Shown here piece after piece: positions 17,894-27,046 of a stretch of 64,000 bases of DNA. The DNA is from CAYRDC01 sp964422925. GTDB taxonomy: Bacteria; Bacteroidota; Bacteroidia; Chitinophagales; S012-47. Each line of letters opens with the position of its first letter. Position 1 is the stretch's first letter. The stretch is taken from NCBI GenBank assembly GCA_964422925.1, contig CAYRDC010000011.1:1-64000 (forward strand), given 5' to 3'. The translations under genes were made by a program, and so were the position numbers. The notes under the pieces were generated by a model, which made no database searches, was not told where the DNA came from, and saw nothing but the letters and a program-made list of their open reading frames with translations.

Positions 17894-19200
17894 TCTTCTA
17901 CCCATTTCAAGCGGTCTTCCGGAGAAAACTGCCAGGGTGCAAAATTATTTTCCAGGTTGCTGAACATGAGGTTCCACTCAGGCGAGGATTTGGATTCTTC
18001 CATGATCAGGTAGCGCCTTAACTGCAGGATGATGTGCAGGGGATTGATGCTGACCGGGCACTCATACACGCAAGCCTGGCAGGTAGTGCAGGCGCTCACT
18101 TCTTCCATGCTGATGTAATCGTACAGCAGGGATTTATTATCAGTTTGATCCCTGCCGTGTTTTCTTCTGAACCGGCCCAGTTCTTCCATCCGGTCGCGGG
18201 TGTCCATCATGATTTTGCGCGGTGAGAGTTTTTTTCCGGTAATATTGGCCGGGCAGGCGCTGGTGCACCGTCCGCATTCCGTGCAGCTGTAAGCGTCCAG
18301 CAGCGATTTCCAGCTCAGGTCTGTCACATCCTTTGCACCGAAGCGCTCGGGCGGTGGCGGTGCATCGGCCGGTGGCGTAGCGGAGGGATTCAACATCAAT
18401 TCCACCTCTCGGGTTACTTCCGGCATGTTCGGGATCTTGCCCCAGGGGTCCAGGCGCATAAAGTAACTGTTCGGGAAGGCCAGGAAGATGTGCAGGTGCT
18501 TGGAATAAGTAACATAAATGGCAAAAGCAAACACCCCGATAATATGGAACCACCATCCGAAGCGCTCCACAAAAACCAGTTGGTCTGCAGTCAACCCGCT
18601 GAAAAGAGGTTTTAGCATCGAACTTACCAGGAACGAGCCGGTGGCAACATAATGTTCCCGGCCCGCTTCCTGGAGCAGCTGGTCAGCCGAATTCATGGAC
18701 AGGAAGGCGCTCATCAGCAATATTTCCGTGACCAGGATAATATTAGCATCGGCCAGCGGCCAGCGCTTCATCTCCACTCCGCGGAACCGTTTCATTCGCA
18801 GTACATTCCTTCGGATCAGGAAAATGGCGCATCCGAAAATGACCAAAACGGCCAGCACTTCAAACGCGGAAATAAATCCCGCGTACACATTGCCCATGCC
18901 CGGGGCAAACAACCGATGCTCCCCCAGCGCGCCATCCAGCACGATCTCCAGGATTTCAATATTGATGATGATAAATCCCAGGTAAACAAACAGGTGCAGC
19001 AAGGCAGGTACCGGCCGTTGGAACATTTTCTTCTGCCCGAAGGCCAGCAACAGCATGTTTCGCCAGCGCTGGGCTTTATGGTCGTTCAGCTTTTCAGGCT
19101 GCCCCATCCGGATATCAAAAACAATCACATAGAGCCGCCAGGCAAACAAGCCCAGGGTAAGCGCCAAAGCCAGGATAAAAAGAATCTGCGGTAATGACAT
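17890..19200 (-). CDS. Membrane-bound 4Fe-4S heterodisulfide reductase-like protein
   Basis: The N-terminal 270 residues hold about five membrane helices with the look of a cytochrome-b-like NarI/DsrM domain, with His residues in helices (VPALLHLFVYLGF, FGWWFHIIGVFA). After it come two [4Fe-4S] motifs, CTECGRCTSACP (about residue 305) and CTTCQACVYECP (about residue 375), as in HdrC/GlpC. It probably passes electrons between quinone and the CCG-domain protein at 15098-15910. In related genomes the two genes are adjacent; here an SDR-VOC pair lies between. Confidence 0.92.
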   Translation of the reverse strand: MSLPQILFILALALTLGLFAWRLYVIVFDIRMGQPEKLNDHKAQRWRNMLLLAFGQKKMFQRPVPALLHLFVYLGFIIINIEILEIVLDGALGEHRLFAPGMGNVYAGFISAFEVLAVLVIFGCAIFLIRRNVLRMKRFRGVEMKRWPLADANIILVTEILLMSAFLSMNSADQLLQEAGREHYVATGSFLVSSMLKPLFSGLTADQLVFVERFGWWFHIIGVFAFAIYVTYSKHLHIFLAFPNSYFMRLDPWGKIPNMPEVTREVELMLNPSATPPADAPPPPERFGAKDVTDLSWKSLLDAYSCTECGRCTSACPANITGKKLSPRKIMMDTRDRMEELGRFRRKHGRDQTDNKSLLYDYISMEEVSACTTCQACVYECPVSINPLHIILQLRRYLIMEESKSSPEWNLMFSNLENNFAPWQFSPEDRLKWVED

Positions 19201-19306
19201 AGCCCGGTAATTATTGCCTGCTAAGATAACCGGGAAATGCCAATTTCAAAAAAGGGCTTATCCTTACCGCGCTTTTCCCGTATTTTAGGGGTAAACTTCC
19301 TGACTC

Positions 19307-21544
19307 ATGCGTAAATTTTTTGCCGTTGCCCTTGCCTGCCTGCTGGCAACCACGTTTTCAGCGCAGAATCATATGATAAACAACGAATTGTCGAGGCTGC
19401 TGCGGCATCCTGAGCTGGCTCCCCGGCAAGTCTCTGTTTTCATTAAAGGCAATATCCCGCTCATCCAACAACTTACCAGGGAACAGGGAGGTTTTTTCAA
19501 ATACGCGGCCGGTGATATTGCCTCTGTCCGGATTCCCGTGGAAGGACTGGCCCGCTTCATCGGCCAGCGGGGGATCGAAAGAATCGAATATTACCCGGAA
19601 CCCGGAGTACTCCTGAATGATCACATGATTGTCAACAACCACGTGCAGGAAGTACATGACGGACTGGGCGACTTGCCGCAGGGTTATGATGGCGAAGGGG
19701 TGATTATCGGCTTCCTGGACACCGGTATTGACATTACCCACCCGGATTTCCAGAACCCGGACGGAACCACCCGCATCCGCTATATCTGGGACCAGTTTTA
19801 TCCGTTGGCTCCGAATACCCCTCCACAGTACGGTTACGGCCAGGAATGGGACTGGAATGACATTAATGCCGGGCAATGCCCCCATCTCGACCCCTGGTGG
19901 CACAACGGGCACGGCAGCAATGTGGCAGGCGTTGCCGCCAGTGACGGATCGGCTGTGAATAATTACAAAGGGGTGGCTCCCAAAGCCGATATCATCATGG
20001 TAGCTATCAACGAACAGGAAGATTTCCTGATGCATGTGGCCGATGGCATCGATTACATTTTCAAAAAGGCAAACATCCTGGGCAAACCCTGCGTGATCAA
20101 CACCAGCGTGGGCACCTACTTTGGATCACATGACGGCCGCGACCTTACCAGCCAAATCATTGACAACCTGCTGGAAGAAAAATCCGGCCGCGCGGTGGTG
20201 GCTGCCGCGGGCAACGCGGGCAAAATCCCATTCCATGTGGGCTACACGGCCACCCAGGATACCAGTTTCACCTGGTTTAAATACAATCCGGACCTGTCGG
20301 CTGTCTATTTCCAGGTCTGGTCAGAAGAAGGACAACTGGAAAACATCCACTTTTCTATCGGGGTGGACGATCCCGCGGATTTCAAGCACCGCGGGGAAAC
20401 CCGGTTTTACAATATCCTTGCTGACCTGAACATGCAGGACACCACGGCTGCCTGGTTCCGGGATTCCATTTACTTCTACCAACACCGGCTGGGAATTATT
20501 GAAGTGTACATTGAAAAAAGCTTCGGGCGGTACGGGATGGATGTAATTATTTATCCCGACAGCCTGAATTATTACTGGAGTTTCCGCACCACGGGCAGTG
20601 GTCGCATAGATATCTGGTCAGCGCGGTATGTTACCGGAACATCCGACATGGTGTTGGCCGGTTTGCCATCCAGCAGCGTGTACCCCGACATTGTTTACTA
20701 TCGGTTCCCGGACTTTAAGCAAACCATTGTTTCGAGCTGGCAGTGTTCCGATCATGTGCTTACCATGGGAAATTACGTCAACCGGAACCATTATATTGAC
20801 TACAACGGAAACCTCCAAACGGTGAACGGCACGGCCGGAGACCTGGCCGGTTCGTCAAGCCATGGCCCCACGCGCGATCAGCGCATCAAGCCGGATGCCA
20901 CGGCTTCGGCCAGCGGCACTTTGACGACCGGGGCGCTCAATTACATGAACATCCTGATCCAGGTCAACCCGGCCCTGGTGGCGCCAGGAGGCATGCACCG
21001 GATCAACGGAGGCACTTCCATGGCCTCGCCCGTGGGAGCCGGCATTGCCGCTTTGTATTTCCAACGCTACCCGCAGGCAACCTACCGGGAAGTAATCGAG
21101 GCCATCCGTTCGACTACCTATACGGATGGATTTACCGGCCAGAATTTACCCAACAATGCCTGGGGCTATGGAAAAGTCAGCGCTTACAGCGCGCTGACCG
21201 TTCGCAGGGGTTGCACTGATCCGGCCGCTTCCAATTACGATCCCCAGGCTCAGGTCGATGACTCTTCCTGTGTTTACCTGACCGGCATTCCCGGCCACGA
21301 TAACCCGGAAAGCCTTCGCCTCTACCCTTCCCCGGCCGGTGAATACACGATATTGCATATCTCCGGTTATCAACCCGGGCAAACGATACGCCTACTCACT
21401 CCGCAGGGACAAGTGGTTATGAACCTGCCGGCTACGGGCGGGGAGCAATTCCTGTCGCTCAAAGACTTGCCGGCCGGCCTTTACTTTGTAACTTTACAGT
21501 CTTCCCACGAAATAACCGGGATGCAAAAACTCATTCACTATTAA
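19307..21544 (+). CDS. Secreted subtilisin-like (S8) protease with T9SS tail
   Basis: 745 residues with a signal peptide (MRKFFAVALACLLATTFSAQ). The peptidase S8 catalytic triad is visible: Asp in GFLDTGIDITHP (about 137), His in WHNGHGSNVAGVA (about 204) and Ser in NGGTSMASPVGAG (about 570). An insertion of more than 200 residues separates His and Ser. The C-terminus (LRLYPSPAGEYTIL to the end) is a type A T9SS sorting domain, so the enzyme should cross the outer membrane by T9SS and be attached to or released from the cell surface. A calcium-binding-like CTDPAASNYDPQAQVDDSSC repeat precedes it. Confidence 0.96.
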   Translation: MRKFFAVALACLLATTFSAQNHMINNELSRLLRHPELAPRQVSVFIKGNIPLIQQLTREQGGFFKYAAGDIASVRIPVEGLARFIGQRGIERIEYYPEPGVLLNDHMIVNNHVQEVHDGLGDLPQGYDGEGVIIGFLDTGIDITHPDFQNPDGTTRIRYIWDQFYPLAPNTPPQYGYGQEWDWNDINAGQCPHLDPWWHNGHGSNVAGVAASDGSAVNNYKGVAPKADIIMVAINEQEDFLMHVADGIDYIFKKANILGKPCVINTSVGTYFGSHDGRDLTSQIIDNLLEEKSGRAVVAAAGNAGKIPFHVGYTATQDTSFTWFKYNPDLSAVYFQVWSEEGQLENIHFSIGVDDPADFKHRGETRFYNILADLNMQDTTAAWFRDSIYFYQHRLGIIEVYIEKSFGRYGMDVIIYPDSLNYYWSFRTTGSGRIDIWSARYVTGTSDMVLAGLPSSSVYPDIVYYRFPDFKQTIVSSWQCSDHVLTMGNYVNRNHYIDYNGNLQTVNGTAGDLAGSSSHGPTRDQRIKPDATASASGTLTTGALNYMNILIQVNPALVAPGGMHRINGGTSMASPVGAGIAALYFQRYPQATYREVIEAIRSTTYTDGFTGQNLPNNAWGYGKVSAYSALTVRRGCTDPAASNYDPQAQVDDSSCVYLTGIPGHDNPESLRLYPSPAGEYTILHISGYQPGQTIRLLTPQGQVVMNLPATGGEQFLSLKDLPAGLYFVTLQSSHEITGMQKLIHY

Positions 21545-21550
21545 CTGCTT

Positions 21551-22060
21551 ATGACTGAATCCAAAACCCTGGTAATCGACAAGTCCGTCATCCGGCAAAA
21601 GCTGGAACGGATGGCCTACCAGATTGTGGAAGAGAACTATGAAGAAAAAGAAATTATCCTGGCCGGGATCAATAACAAAGGGCTGCTTATCGCCCGTCAG
21701 TTGGCCGGGTATATTCGCAAAATATTGGAAGACGGTGAGGTGTGGGTCCTGCCCATCCGTGTATTCGCGGCCAACCCGGTGGCGGAAGAGGTTACGGGTA
21801 AAATTGATGAGCGGGTAAACGGAAAAGTGGTGGTAATCGTGGACGATGTGGCCAACACGGGCCGGACCTTGCTGTATGCCACCAAACCCTTCCTGGATTT
21901 CCTGCCGAAAAAAATCCAGATGGCCGTGCTGGTCGACCGGAAGCACAAGCTGTTTCCCATTACCCCGGATTTTATCGGAACCAGCCTCTCCACCACCCTG
22001 CAGGAGCATATCACCGTTATCGTGGAAGGCCGTTCGGTGCAGGCCGTTTACCTCGAATAA
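21551..22060 (+). CDS. PyrR-like phosphoribosyltransferase
   Basis: A 169-residue type I phosphoribosyltransferase. The PRPP loop VVVIVDDVANTGRTLLYA is intact, and the pattern before it (ILAGINNKGLLIARQLA) fits the PyrR/uracil or hypoxanthine PRTase group. In Bacteroidota such genes are annotated as PyrR bifunctional regulator or as generic PRTases; which base is used cannot be told here. It begins 6 bases after the protease stop codon and overlaps the end of convergent aroK by 13 bases. Confidence 0.9.
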   Translation: MTESKTLVIDKSVIRQKLERMAYQIVEENYEEKEIILAGINNKGLLIARQLAGYIRKILEDGEVWVLPIRVFAANPVAEEVTGKIDERVNGKVVVIVDDVANTGRTLLYATKPFLDFLPKKIQMAVLVDRKHKLFPITPDFIGTSLSTTLQEHITVIVEGRSVQAVYLE

Positions 22061-22569
22061 TATGCGCTGACATGCCGTGCCAGTTCCGCGGGCGGTAAAT
22101 GCACCGGGTCAATCACCCAATCACCCTTCAGATAATCCGGTTCGCGCTGCTTAAGCATTTCGCGGACAAGGGCCCGCAAGTGCTTCTTCCTTGCGTCTTC
22201 CAGCAAAGGCCGCTGGTCAGTCTCCTTTTCCAGCCGTTGGCACAATATGTCAATACCCGGTTTCAGGTAAACCACCAGCCCGTTTTCCCGCATCCATTCC
22301 CGGTTTACCTCCCGCAGGGGAGCCCCTCCCCCAGCAGCCAGAACAGTTGGTTCATTCCATTCCAGGGAACGCAAAACCTGGCTTTCCAGCTCACGGAAAC
22401 GCGCTTCGCCCTGGTTTTGGATAATGTCAGCCACCGGCTCTCCGGCCTCCCGGGCAATCACTTCATCCAGATCGGTAAAAACCCAGTCCAGCGCTTCAGC
22501 CAGCGCCCGCCCGTACACCGTTTTACCGGCACCCATAAAACCGGTCAGGATGATGAGAGGCGGCTTCAT
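22048..22569 (-). CDS. aroK: Shikimate kinase
   Basis: This catalyses ATP-dependent phosphorylation of shikimate to shikimate-3-phosphate in aromatic amino acid synthesis. The 173-residue length is normal. Walker A is GFMGAGKTVYG, the substrate-binding Asp pair is in FTDLDEVIAREAG, GEARFRELE is the shikimate-binding Arg segment and VLAAGGGAPL the conserved Gly strand. The start overlaps the end of the permease gene by four bases, making it the last gene of a tightly packed minus-strand run. Confidence 0.97.
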   Translation of the reverse strand: MKPPLIILTGFMGAGKTVYGRALAEALDWVFTDLDEVIAREAGEPVADIIQNQGEARFRELESQVLRSLEWNEPTVLAAGGGAPLREVNREWMRENGLVVYLKPGIDILCQRLEKETDQRPLLEDARKKHLRALVREMLKQREPDYLKGDWVIDPVHLPPAELARHVSAYYSR

Positions 22570-23624
22570 ACGTTGGCGCTTTTCACTTTCACCCGGGGAT
22601 CCGTGACGGCATACAGCAGGTCCACCGTAAAGTTGATCAGCACAAAAATGATGGCAGCAGCCAATACCGAACCGAGAATTACCGGAAAATCATTCATCTC
22701 GATGGCCCGGACGGTTTCATAGCCAAGCCCCTTGAAATTGAAGATAATTTCCACAAAATAGGCTCCGGCCAGGAGGCTGGCAAACCACCCGGAAACCGAG
22801 GTAATCACCGGGTTGAGCGCGTTGCGTAAACCGTGCTTCAGGATTACGGCCCACTCCGGCAGCCCTTTGGCCCGGGCGGTGCGGATATAATCTTCCTGCA
22901 GCACGTCCAACATGGCATTGCGCCCCAACTGGGTAATGATGGCTACGGGCCGGATGCCCAGGGCAATGGCCGGCAGGATCAGGTTTTGCAAAACCAAGTG
23001 CCCATCGTAATCCCGCAGGCTGCCGATCATGTTCAGGCCGGTGACGGATTTCCATAAATAACCAAACAGAAAGCTTAACAGAATGGCCGAGAAATAACTC
23101 GGAACCGACACCCCCACGGAAGATATAAACACCGCCAAGCGGTCCAGCCAGGAATCTTTCCAGACGGCCGCGATGATGCCGAGCAGCAACCCGAATACCA
23201 AAGCGATCATCAGGGCTGCCAGGGCAAGGACGGCTGTATTGGCCAGCCCGTTTCCAATGATCTCGTCCACCCTGCGCCCGCTTTGCATCGACCGGCCGAG
23301 GTAAGGAGGCTTCAGGGCCAGCACCCGGTCATCCACCACCCGGAACAATGGCAGCAGGTGATATTCCCGTACGGTTTCCGCATCACCCGGGTGCACCCAA
23401 ACGGGCGACAAATCGGTCAGGTAATGGCCCAGTCGCTCATACCACGGCTTGTCCAGCCCGTATTTTTCCATGATCAGTTCCCTGGTCTTAGCATCGGACC
23501 GCTGGTCCAGGCTGGCTTTGGTGGGGTCGATCTGAAGGATATAAAACAGGAAAAAAATGAGCAGCACCACTCCGCTCAATACCAGAAAGGCATAGCCAGT
23601 TTTTTGCAGTAAATAGCGGCTCAT
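22566..23624 (-). CDS. Dipeptide/oligopeptide ABC transporter permease, DppB type
   Basis: A 352-residue inner-membrane permease with about six helices. It has the N-terminal DppB signature (YLLQKTGYAFLVLSGVVLLIFFLFYIL) and the ATPase-coupling EAA-like loop (YIRTARAKGLPEWAVILKHGLRNALNPVI). No second permease, ATPase or binding-protein gene is in this window; in Bacteroidota these parts are often scattered. It overlaps its neighbours on both sides by four bases, so it is translated together with BT_3928 and aroK. Confidence 0.93.
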   Translation of the reverse strand: MSRYLLQKTGYAFLVLSGVVLLIFFLFYILQIDPTKASLDQRSDAKTRELIMEKYGLDKPWYERLGHYLTDLSPVWVHPGDAETVREYHLLPLFRVVDDRVLALKPPYLGRSMQSGRRVDEIIGNGLANTAVLALAALMIALVFGLLLGIIAAVWKDSWLDRLAVFISSVGVSVPSYFSAILLSFLFGYLWKSVTGLNMIGSLRDYDGHLVLQNLILPAIALGIRPVAIITQLGRNAMLDVLQEDYIRTARAKGLPEWAVILKHGLRNALNPVITSVSGWFASLLAGAYFVEIIFNFKGLGYETVRAIEMNDFPVILGSVLAAAIIFVLINFTVDLLYAVTDPRVKVKSANV

Positions 23625-24760
23625 TGCGCCATGTATTTCTTCCGCACCTTTTCAAACGAAGGCGTATCTCGCCAATGCCATTTGGCCAGTATTTCACAGC
23701 CTCTCAGCAGGATCAGCCCCGGGTTGGAGCGTACCATGGTTTTCAGTTCGGTTTCATCGCCCACCAGCCAGGGGAAACCGGCTCCGGTTTCGGACACAAA
23801 CCGGTCGATATCCGCATCGGAAGATGCCGTCACCCCCCATACCCTTCCGCCAGCTTCTGTCATGGCTTTGGCCAGGGCATTGATCCGGTCCATTTTCTTT
23901 TGCCGCGCGTGGCGGATATTGTAGCAAACGATAAACAACTTGTACCCGTCCAGTTCCAGCAAGCTGTCTGTCAGGTCCTCGCCATCACGGGTGGTGAGCC
24001 GGAAATTCTGGATTTTGGCAGGCACCCCGGGTTCCAGCACTTCGGTGCGCGTGTCAATAAATTCCCAGTTGGTTTCATAGTCTGCCGGGAACCGCTCGAA
24101 TTCCTGCTCTTCTCCGGTTTGCTTGTTCTTGAGCCGGTAAAAGAACTTGAGCTTATCGGGGATGTCAATACGGTTTTCGCAAATATTGCTGCCCGCGGCA
24201 TAGGGCCGGAAGTCCTTCAGCGGCAGGTGGTTCAGCGTGTGCAGGGCAAAAGCCAACGAGGCTACTATGCCCCCGGCCAGGATCAGGTTGGCGGTTAGCC
24301 GGTTTCGGAACGGGCGGATCTGTTTCCGGGATATAAATACCGGAAGTAAAAACGCCAGGATAATAATATCTTTCCAGAAAGACTCCCAGGGAGTCAGCTT
24401 TATGGCATCCCCGAAGCAACCACAGTCCGTCACTTCCCCGGTAATGGCCGCAAAAGCTGTTAAAAAGGTAAACCAGATCATCAGCAGCAGGGAAACCCAG
24501 CTCACTAATCTGGGCAGGGCCCCGCTCAGCAAGCCGAAACCCAGGGCTATTTCCAGCACGCACATAAAAACGGCCGCCTCCAGGGTGGTGTTCAGGAACA
24601 AAGCCGTATCAAACCACTGTAACAAGGTATAGTGGCCAAACACCTCGTAAAACTCTTCCAGCTTATAGGAAAAACCCAATGGATCATTGGCCTTCAGCAG
24701 GCCGGAAAGGATAAACAATACCCCCAGCAAATACCGGCTTATATCAGCTGCTCTCTTCAT
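23621..24760 (-). CDS. BT_3928-family protein: DoxX/MauE membrane domain plus thioredoxin-like domain
   Basis: 379 residues. The first 170 hold four or more membrane helices of the DoxX/MauE type, with the conserved FILSGLLKANDPLGFSYKLEEFYEVF and CGCFGDAIKLTPWESF. The C-terminal half resembles a thioredoxin-fold domain facing the periplasm but lacks an obvious CxxC pair. A role in quinone-linked disulfide chemistry is inferred from relatives such as MauE. It overlaps the DUF1599 gene by 17 bases and the permease gene by four. Confidence 0.92.
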   Translation of the reverse strand: MKRAADISRYLLGVLFILSGLLKANDPLGFSYKLEEFYEVFGHYTLLQWFDTALFLNTTLEAAVFMCVLEIALGFGLLSGALPRLVSWVSLLLMIWFTFLTAFAAITGEVTDCGCFGDAIKLTPWESFWKDIIILAFLLPVFISRKQIRPFRNRLTANLILAGGIVASLAFALHTLNHLPLKDFRPYAAGSNICENRIDIPDKLKFFYRLKNKQTGEEQEFERFPADYETNWEFIDTRTEVLEPGVPAKIQNFRLTTRDGEDLTDSLLELDGYKLFIVCYNIRHARQKKMDRINALAKAMTEAGGRVWGVTASSDADIDRFVSETGAGFPWLVGDETELKTMVRSNPGLILLRGCEILAKWHWRDTPSFEKVRKKYMAQ

Positions 24761-25301
24761 GACCGAATTTTAAGGTTATCAGGGCAAAAACGGCATAGTT
24801 GATAATATCCATGTAATTGGCAGCAGCCCCTTCTGATACTATGGTCTGCCCTTTATTGTTTTCAATTTGTTTCAGTCTCAGGATTTTCATCAGGATCAGG
24901 TCGGTAAAGCTGCTTACGCGCATATCGCGCCAGGCTTCCCCGTAATCATGGTTTTTGCGCATCATCAGCGCTTTGGCTTCCTCTGCCTTGGCATCATACA
25001 ATGCCAGTAATTTCCTTTGCGGCATTTCGGTTTCGGTATTGCTGCCCAGTTCGAGCTGAATAAGGGCCATGATCCCATAATTGACAATGCCTGTAAATTC
25101 CGCTTCTGTTGATTCGTTGACCAACTTCGTTCCTTTTTCCTCAATGGTTCGTATCCGCTGCGCCTTGATAAAAATCTGGTCTGTCAGTGAAGACGGGCGA
25201 AGAATGCGCCAGGCAGCTCCGTAATCTTTATGCTTTTTGATAAAAAGATTGCGGCAGTCGGCTATGATGGAATCATACTGCGAGTTGGTATCTGTAATCA
25301 A
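24744..25301 (-). CDS. DUF1599 protein (tandem nucleotide-modification-associated domain)
   Basis: 185 residues from a TTG start at 25301. No ATG exists close to the conserved N-terminus (ITDTNSQYDSIIADCRNLF), and upstream sequence in the same frame overlaps folP and does not look like protein. Two repeats are plain: KKHKDYGAAWRILRPSSLTDQIFIKAQRI and RKNHDYGEAWRDMRVSSFTDLILMKILRL, each followed by an E..(Y/F)xxIxNY segment. The family is associated with modified nucleotide metabolism, but the function here is unknown. It is first in the run leading to aroK and is divergent from folP with only 34 bases between. Confidence 0.9.
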   Translation of the reverse strand: MITDTNSQYDSIIADCRNLFIKKHKDYGAAWRILRPSSLTDQIFIKAQRIRTIEEKGTKLVNESTEAEFTGIVNYGIMALIQLELGSNTETEMPQRKLLALYDAKAEEAKALMMRKNHDYGEAWRDMRVSSFTDLILMKILRLKQIENNKGQTIVSEGAAANYMDIINYAVFALITLKFGHEESS

Positions 25302-25318
25302 GGTTTTGTCTAAATTTG
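25285..25318 (+). promoter_or_regulatory. folP promoter, TTG-N23-TAnnTTTG
   Basis: TTG at 25285-25287 and TAAATTTG at 25311-25318 match the -33/-7 consensus of Bacteroidota with a 23-base spacer, at the upper end of the allowed 17-23. The folP ATG at 25336 is 18 bases further. The -33 element lies inside the first codons of the divergent DUF1599 gene, so the two regulatory regions overlap. Confidence 0.7.
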
Positions 25319-25335
25319 GTGCATCAGCAAATCCG

Positions 25336-26205
25336 ATGGCGGATAAATTTACGGTATTTACCCAAAAACAAACGCTTAATTGCCGGGGGCAATTACTGGT
25401 AATGGACAAGCCCCTGGTCATGGGCATTATCAACTGTACGCCCGACAGTTTTTTTAATGGCGGAGCCTTCCAGAGCCCGCAGCAAGCTGTTGACCGGGCC
25501 GGGCAAATGCTGGAGGAAGGTGCGGACATACTGGACATTGGCGGCATGTCGTCCCGCCCGGGGGCAAAACCTATAGGTACTGAAGAGGAAGCCGGAAGGG
25601 TATTGCCCGCGATTGAAGCCATGATAAAGGCTTTCCCCGGGGCCATTCTTTCTCTCGACACTTACCGAAGCGAAGTGGCAAGGCCTGCCCTCGAAGCAGG
25701 AGTTTCCATCCTGAACGACATCACCGCGGGGCGGCAAGACCCGGAGATGTTTTCACTGGCGGTTTCCTGCGGAGCGCCTTATATCCTGATGCACATGCAG
25801 GGCATGCCGGATACCATGCAGCAAAACCCGCAATACAAAGATGTCGTGCTGGAAGTGACTGATTTCCTGATCGGACGCATGGACGCTGCCCGGAAGGCCG
25901 GATTAAAAGACGTGATCCTTGACCCCGGGTTTGGTTTCGGAAAAACCCTGGAGCATAATTACCTGCTGCTAAAACACCTGGAAGTATTTTCAACGCTGGG
26001 CGCTCCCGTACTGGTAGGCGTTTCCCGTAAATCCATGATCAACCGGCTGCTGAACATCCGGCCCGTGGAAGCGCTAAACGGCACCACGGCCCTGCACATG
26101 CTTGCCCTGGAAAGAGGCGCTTCCATACTCCGGGTGCACGATGTCCGGGAGGCCGTGGAAGCCGTGGAGATATTCTGTTACTTAAGGGATGTTCAGAATC
26201 CTTAG
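25336..26205 (+). CDS. folP: Dihydropteroate synthase
   Basis: The enzyme condenses p-aminobenzoate with 6-hydroxymethyl-dihydropterin diphosphate in folate synthesis and is the target of sulfonamides. The start at 25336 (MADKFTVFTQKQTLN) gives 289 residues. Family motifs are MGIINCTPDSFFNGG, GADILDIGGMSSRPG, NDITAGRQDPEM, DPGFGFGKTLEHNY and LVGVSRKSMI. The open frame extends upstream, but that would overlap the DUF1599 gene and the promoter. Its end overlaps the start of cdaA by 17 bases. Confidence 0.97.
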   Translation: MADKFTVFTQKQTLNCRGQLLVMDKPLVMGIINCTPDSFFNGGAFQSPQQAVDRAGQMLEEGADILDIGGMSSRPGAKPIGTEEEAGRVLPAIEAMIKAFPGAILSLDTYRSEVARPALEAGVSILNDITAGRQDPEMFSLAVSCGAPYILMHMQGMPDTMQQNPQYKDVVLEVTDFLIGRMDAARKAGLKDVILDPGFGFGKTLEHNYLLLKHLEVFSTLGAPVLVGVSRKSMINRLLNIRPVEALNGTTALHMLALERGASILRVHDVREAVEAVEIFCYLRDVQNP

Positions 26206-27046
26206 ATTTGGCAATGAACTTATGACCCTCCTTTTCAAAATCTGGTTCCTTGAAATGCACTGGGTGGACCTGGTGGATATCACCCTGGTTGCTATCCTTT
26301 TGTTTCAGTTATTCCGTTTGGTCCGCGGGAGCCTGGCTTTCAATATACTCATCGGGCTCTTGCTGGTATATTTTGCCTCTGTTTTGGTTCGAACCCTGAA
26401 CATGCAATTGTTGTCGCGCATCCTCGGCAATTTTGTGGATGTTGGGGTGCTGGCCGTGCTGATTGTTTTTCAACCGGAGATCAGGCGGTTTCTGTTATAC
26501 CTTGGGCAAAGCAGCCGTTTCGGAGGGGGCGGTTTCCTGAAAGGTTTCAGCCTGCGCCAGATCTCCATTTCGAGGCAAAAATCCATACAGGTGCATGAAA
26601 TCATCCAGGCACTGCATGCCATGTCGAGAAACCGGACGGGGGGCATTATCGTTTGCGCGGTAGCCAGCAAACTGCAGTCGTTTGCCGATACAGGTGTAAC
26701 CTTGAATGCACGCATCTCCAAAGAACTGCTGGAATCCATCTTTTTCAAAAACAATCCCCTGCATGATGGAGCCGTAATTATTGCTAACGGGGTGATTAAG
26801 GCTGCCCGCTGCATCCTGCCGATTTCAGAAAACTCCAACCTGCCCCATTACTACGGGCTTCGCCACCGCTCAGCCATTGGCATCACGGAACAAAGCAATG
26901 CTGTTGCCTTTGTGGTGTCGGAAGAAACCGGGCAGATCAGCTATGCCCGGCACGGGGACCTCGTGGAAGACCCCTCGGACGCGGAAATTGAAAAATTATT
27001 GCTAAGCATTTTCTCCCGGCAGGTCCAGATGCCTCAAATGGCCTGA
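26189..27046 (+). CDS. cdaA: Diadenylate cyclase CdaA
   Basis: This makes cyclic di-AMP from two ATP at the inner membrane. The 285-residue protein has three N-terminal helices (about residues 30-95) followed by a DisA_N domain with the two catalytic signatures NPLHDGAVII (about 190) and GLRHRSAIG (about 230). An internal ATG at 26222 (MTLLFKIWFLEMHW) is an alternative start without the overlap into folP. The folP-cdaA order is common in Bacteroidota. No c-di-AMP phosphodiesterase or receptor is seen in the window. Confidence 0.96.
   Translation: MFRILRFGNELMTLLFKIWFLEMHWVDLVDITLVAILLFQLFRLVRGSLAFNILIGLLLVYFASVLVRTLNMQLLSRILGNFVDVGVLAVLIVFQPEIRRFLLYLGQSSRFGGGGFLKGFSLRQISISRQKSIQVHEIIQALHAMSRNRTGGIIVCAVASKLQSFADTGVTLNARISKELLESIFFKNNPLHDGAVIIANGVIKAARCILPISENSNLPHYYGLRHRSAIGITEQSNAVAFVVSEETGQISYARHGDLVEDPSDAEIEKLLLSIFSRQVQMPQMA

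Noticed and set aside
26189..27046. Link of the diadenylate cyclase to a CBASS-type defence system
   Set aside because: It sits with folP in a conserved housekeeping context, has the CdaA membrane layout and no effector gene beside it.
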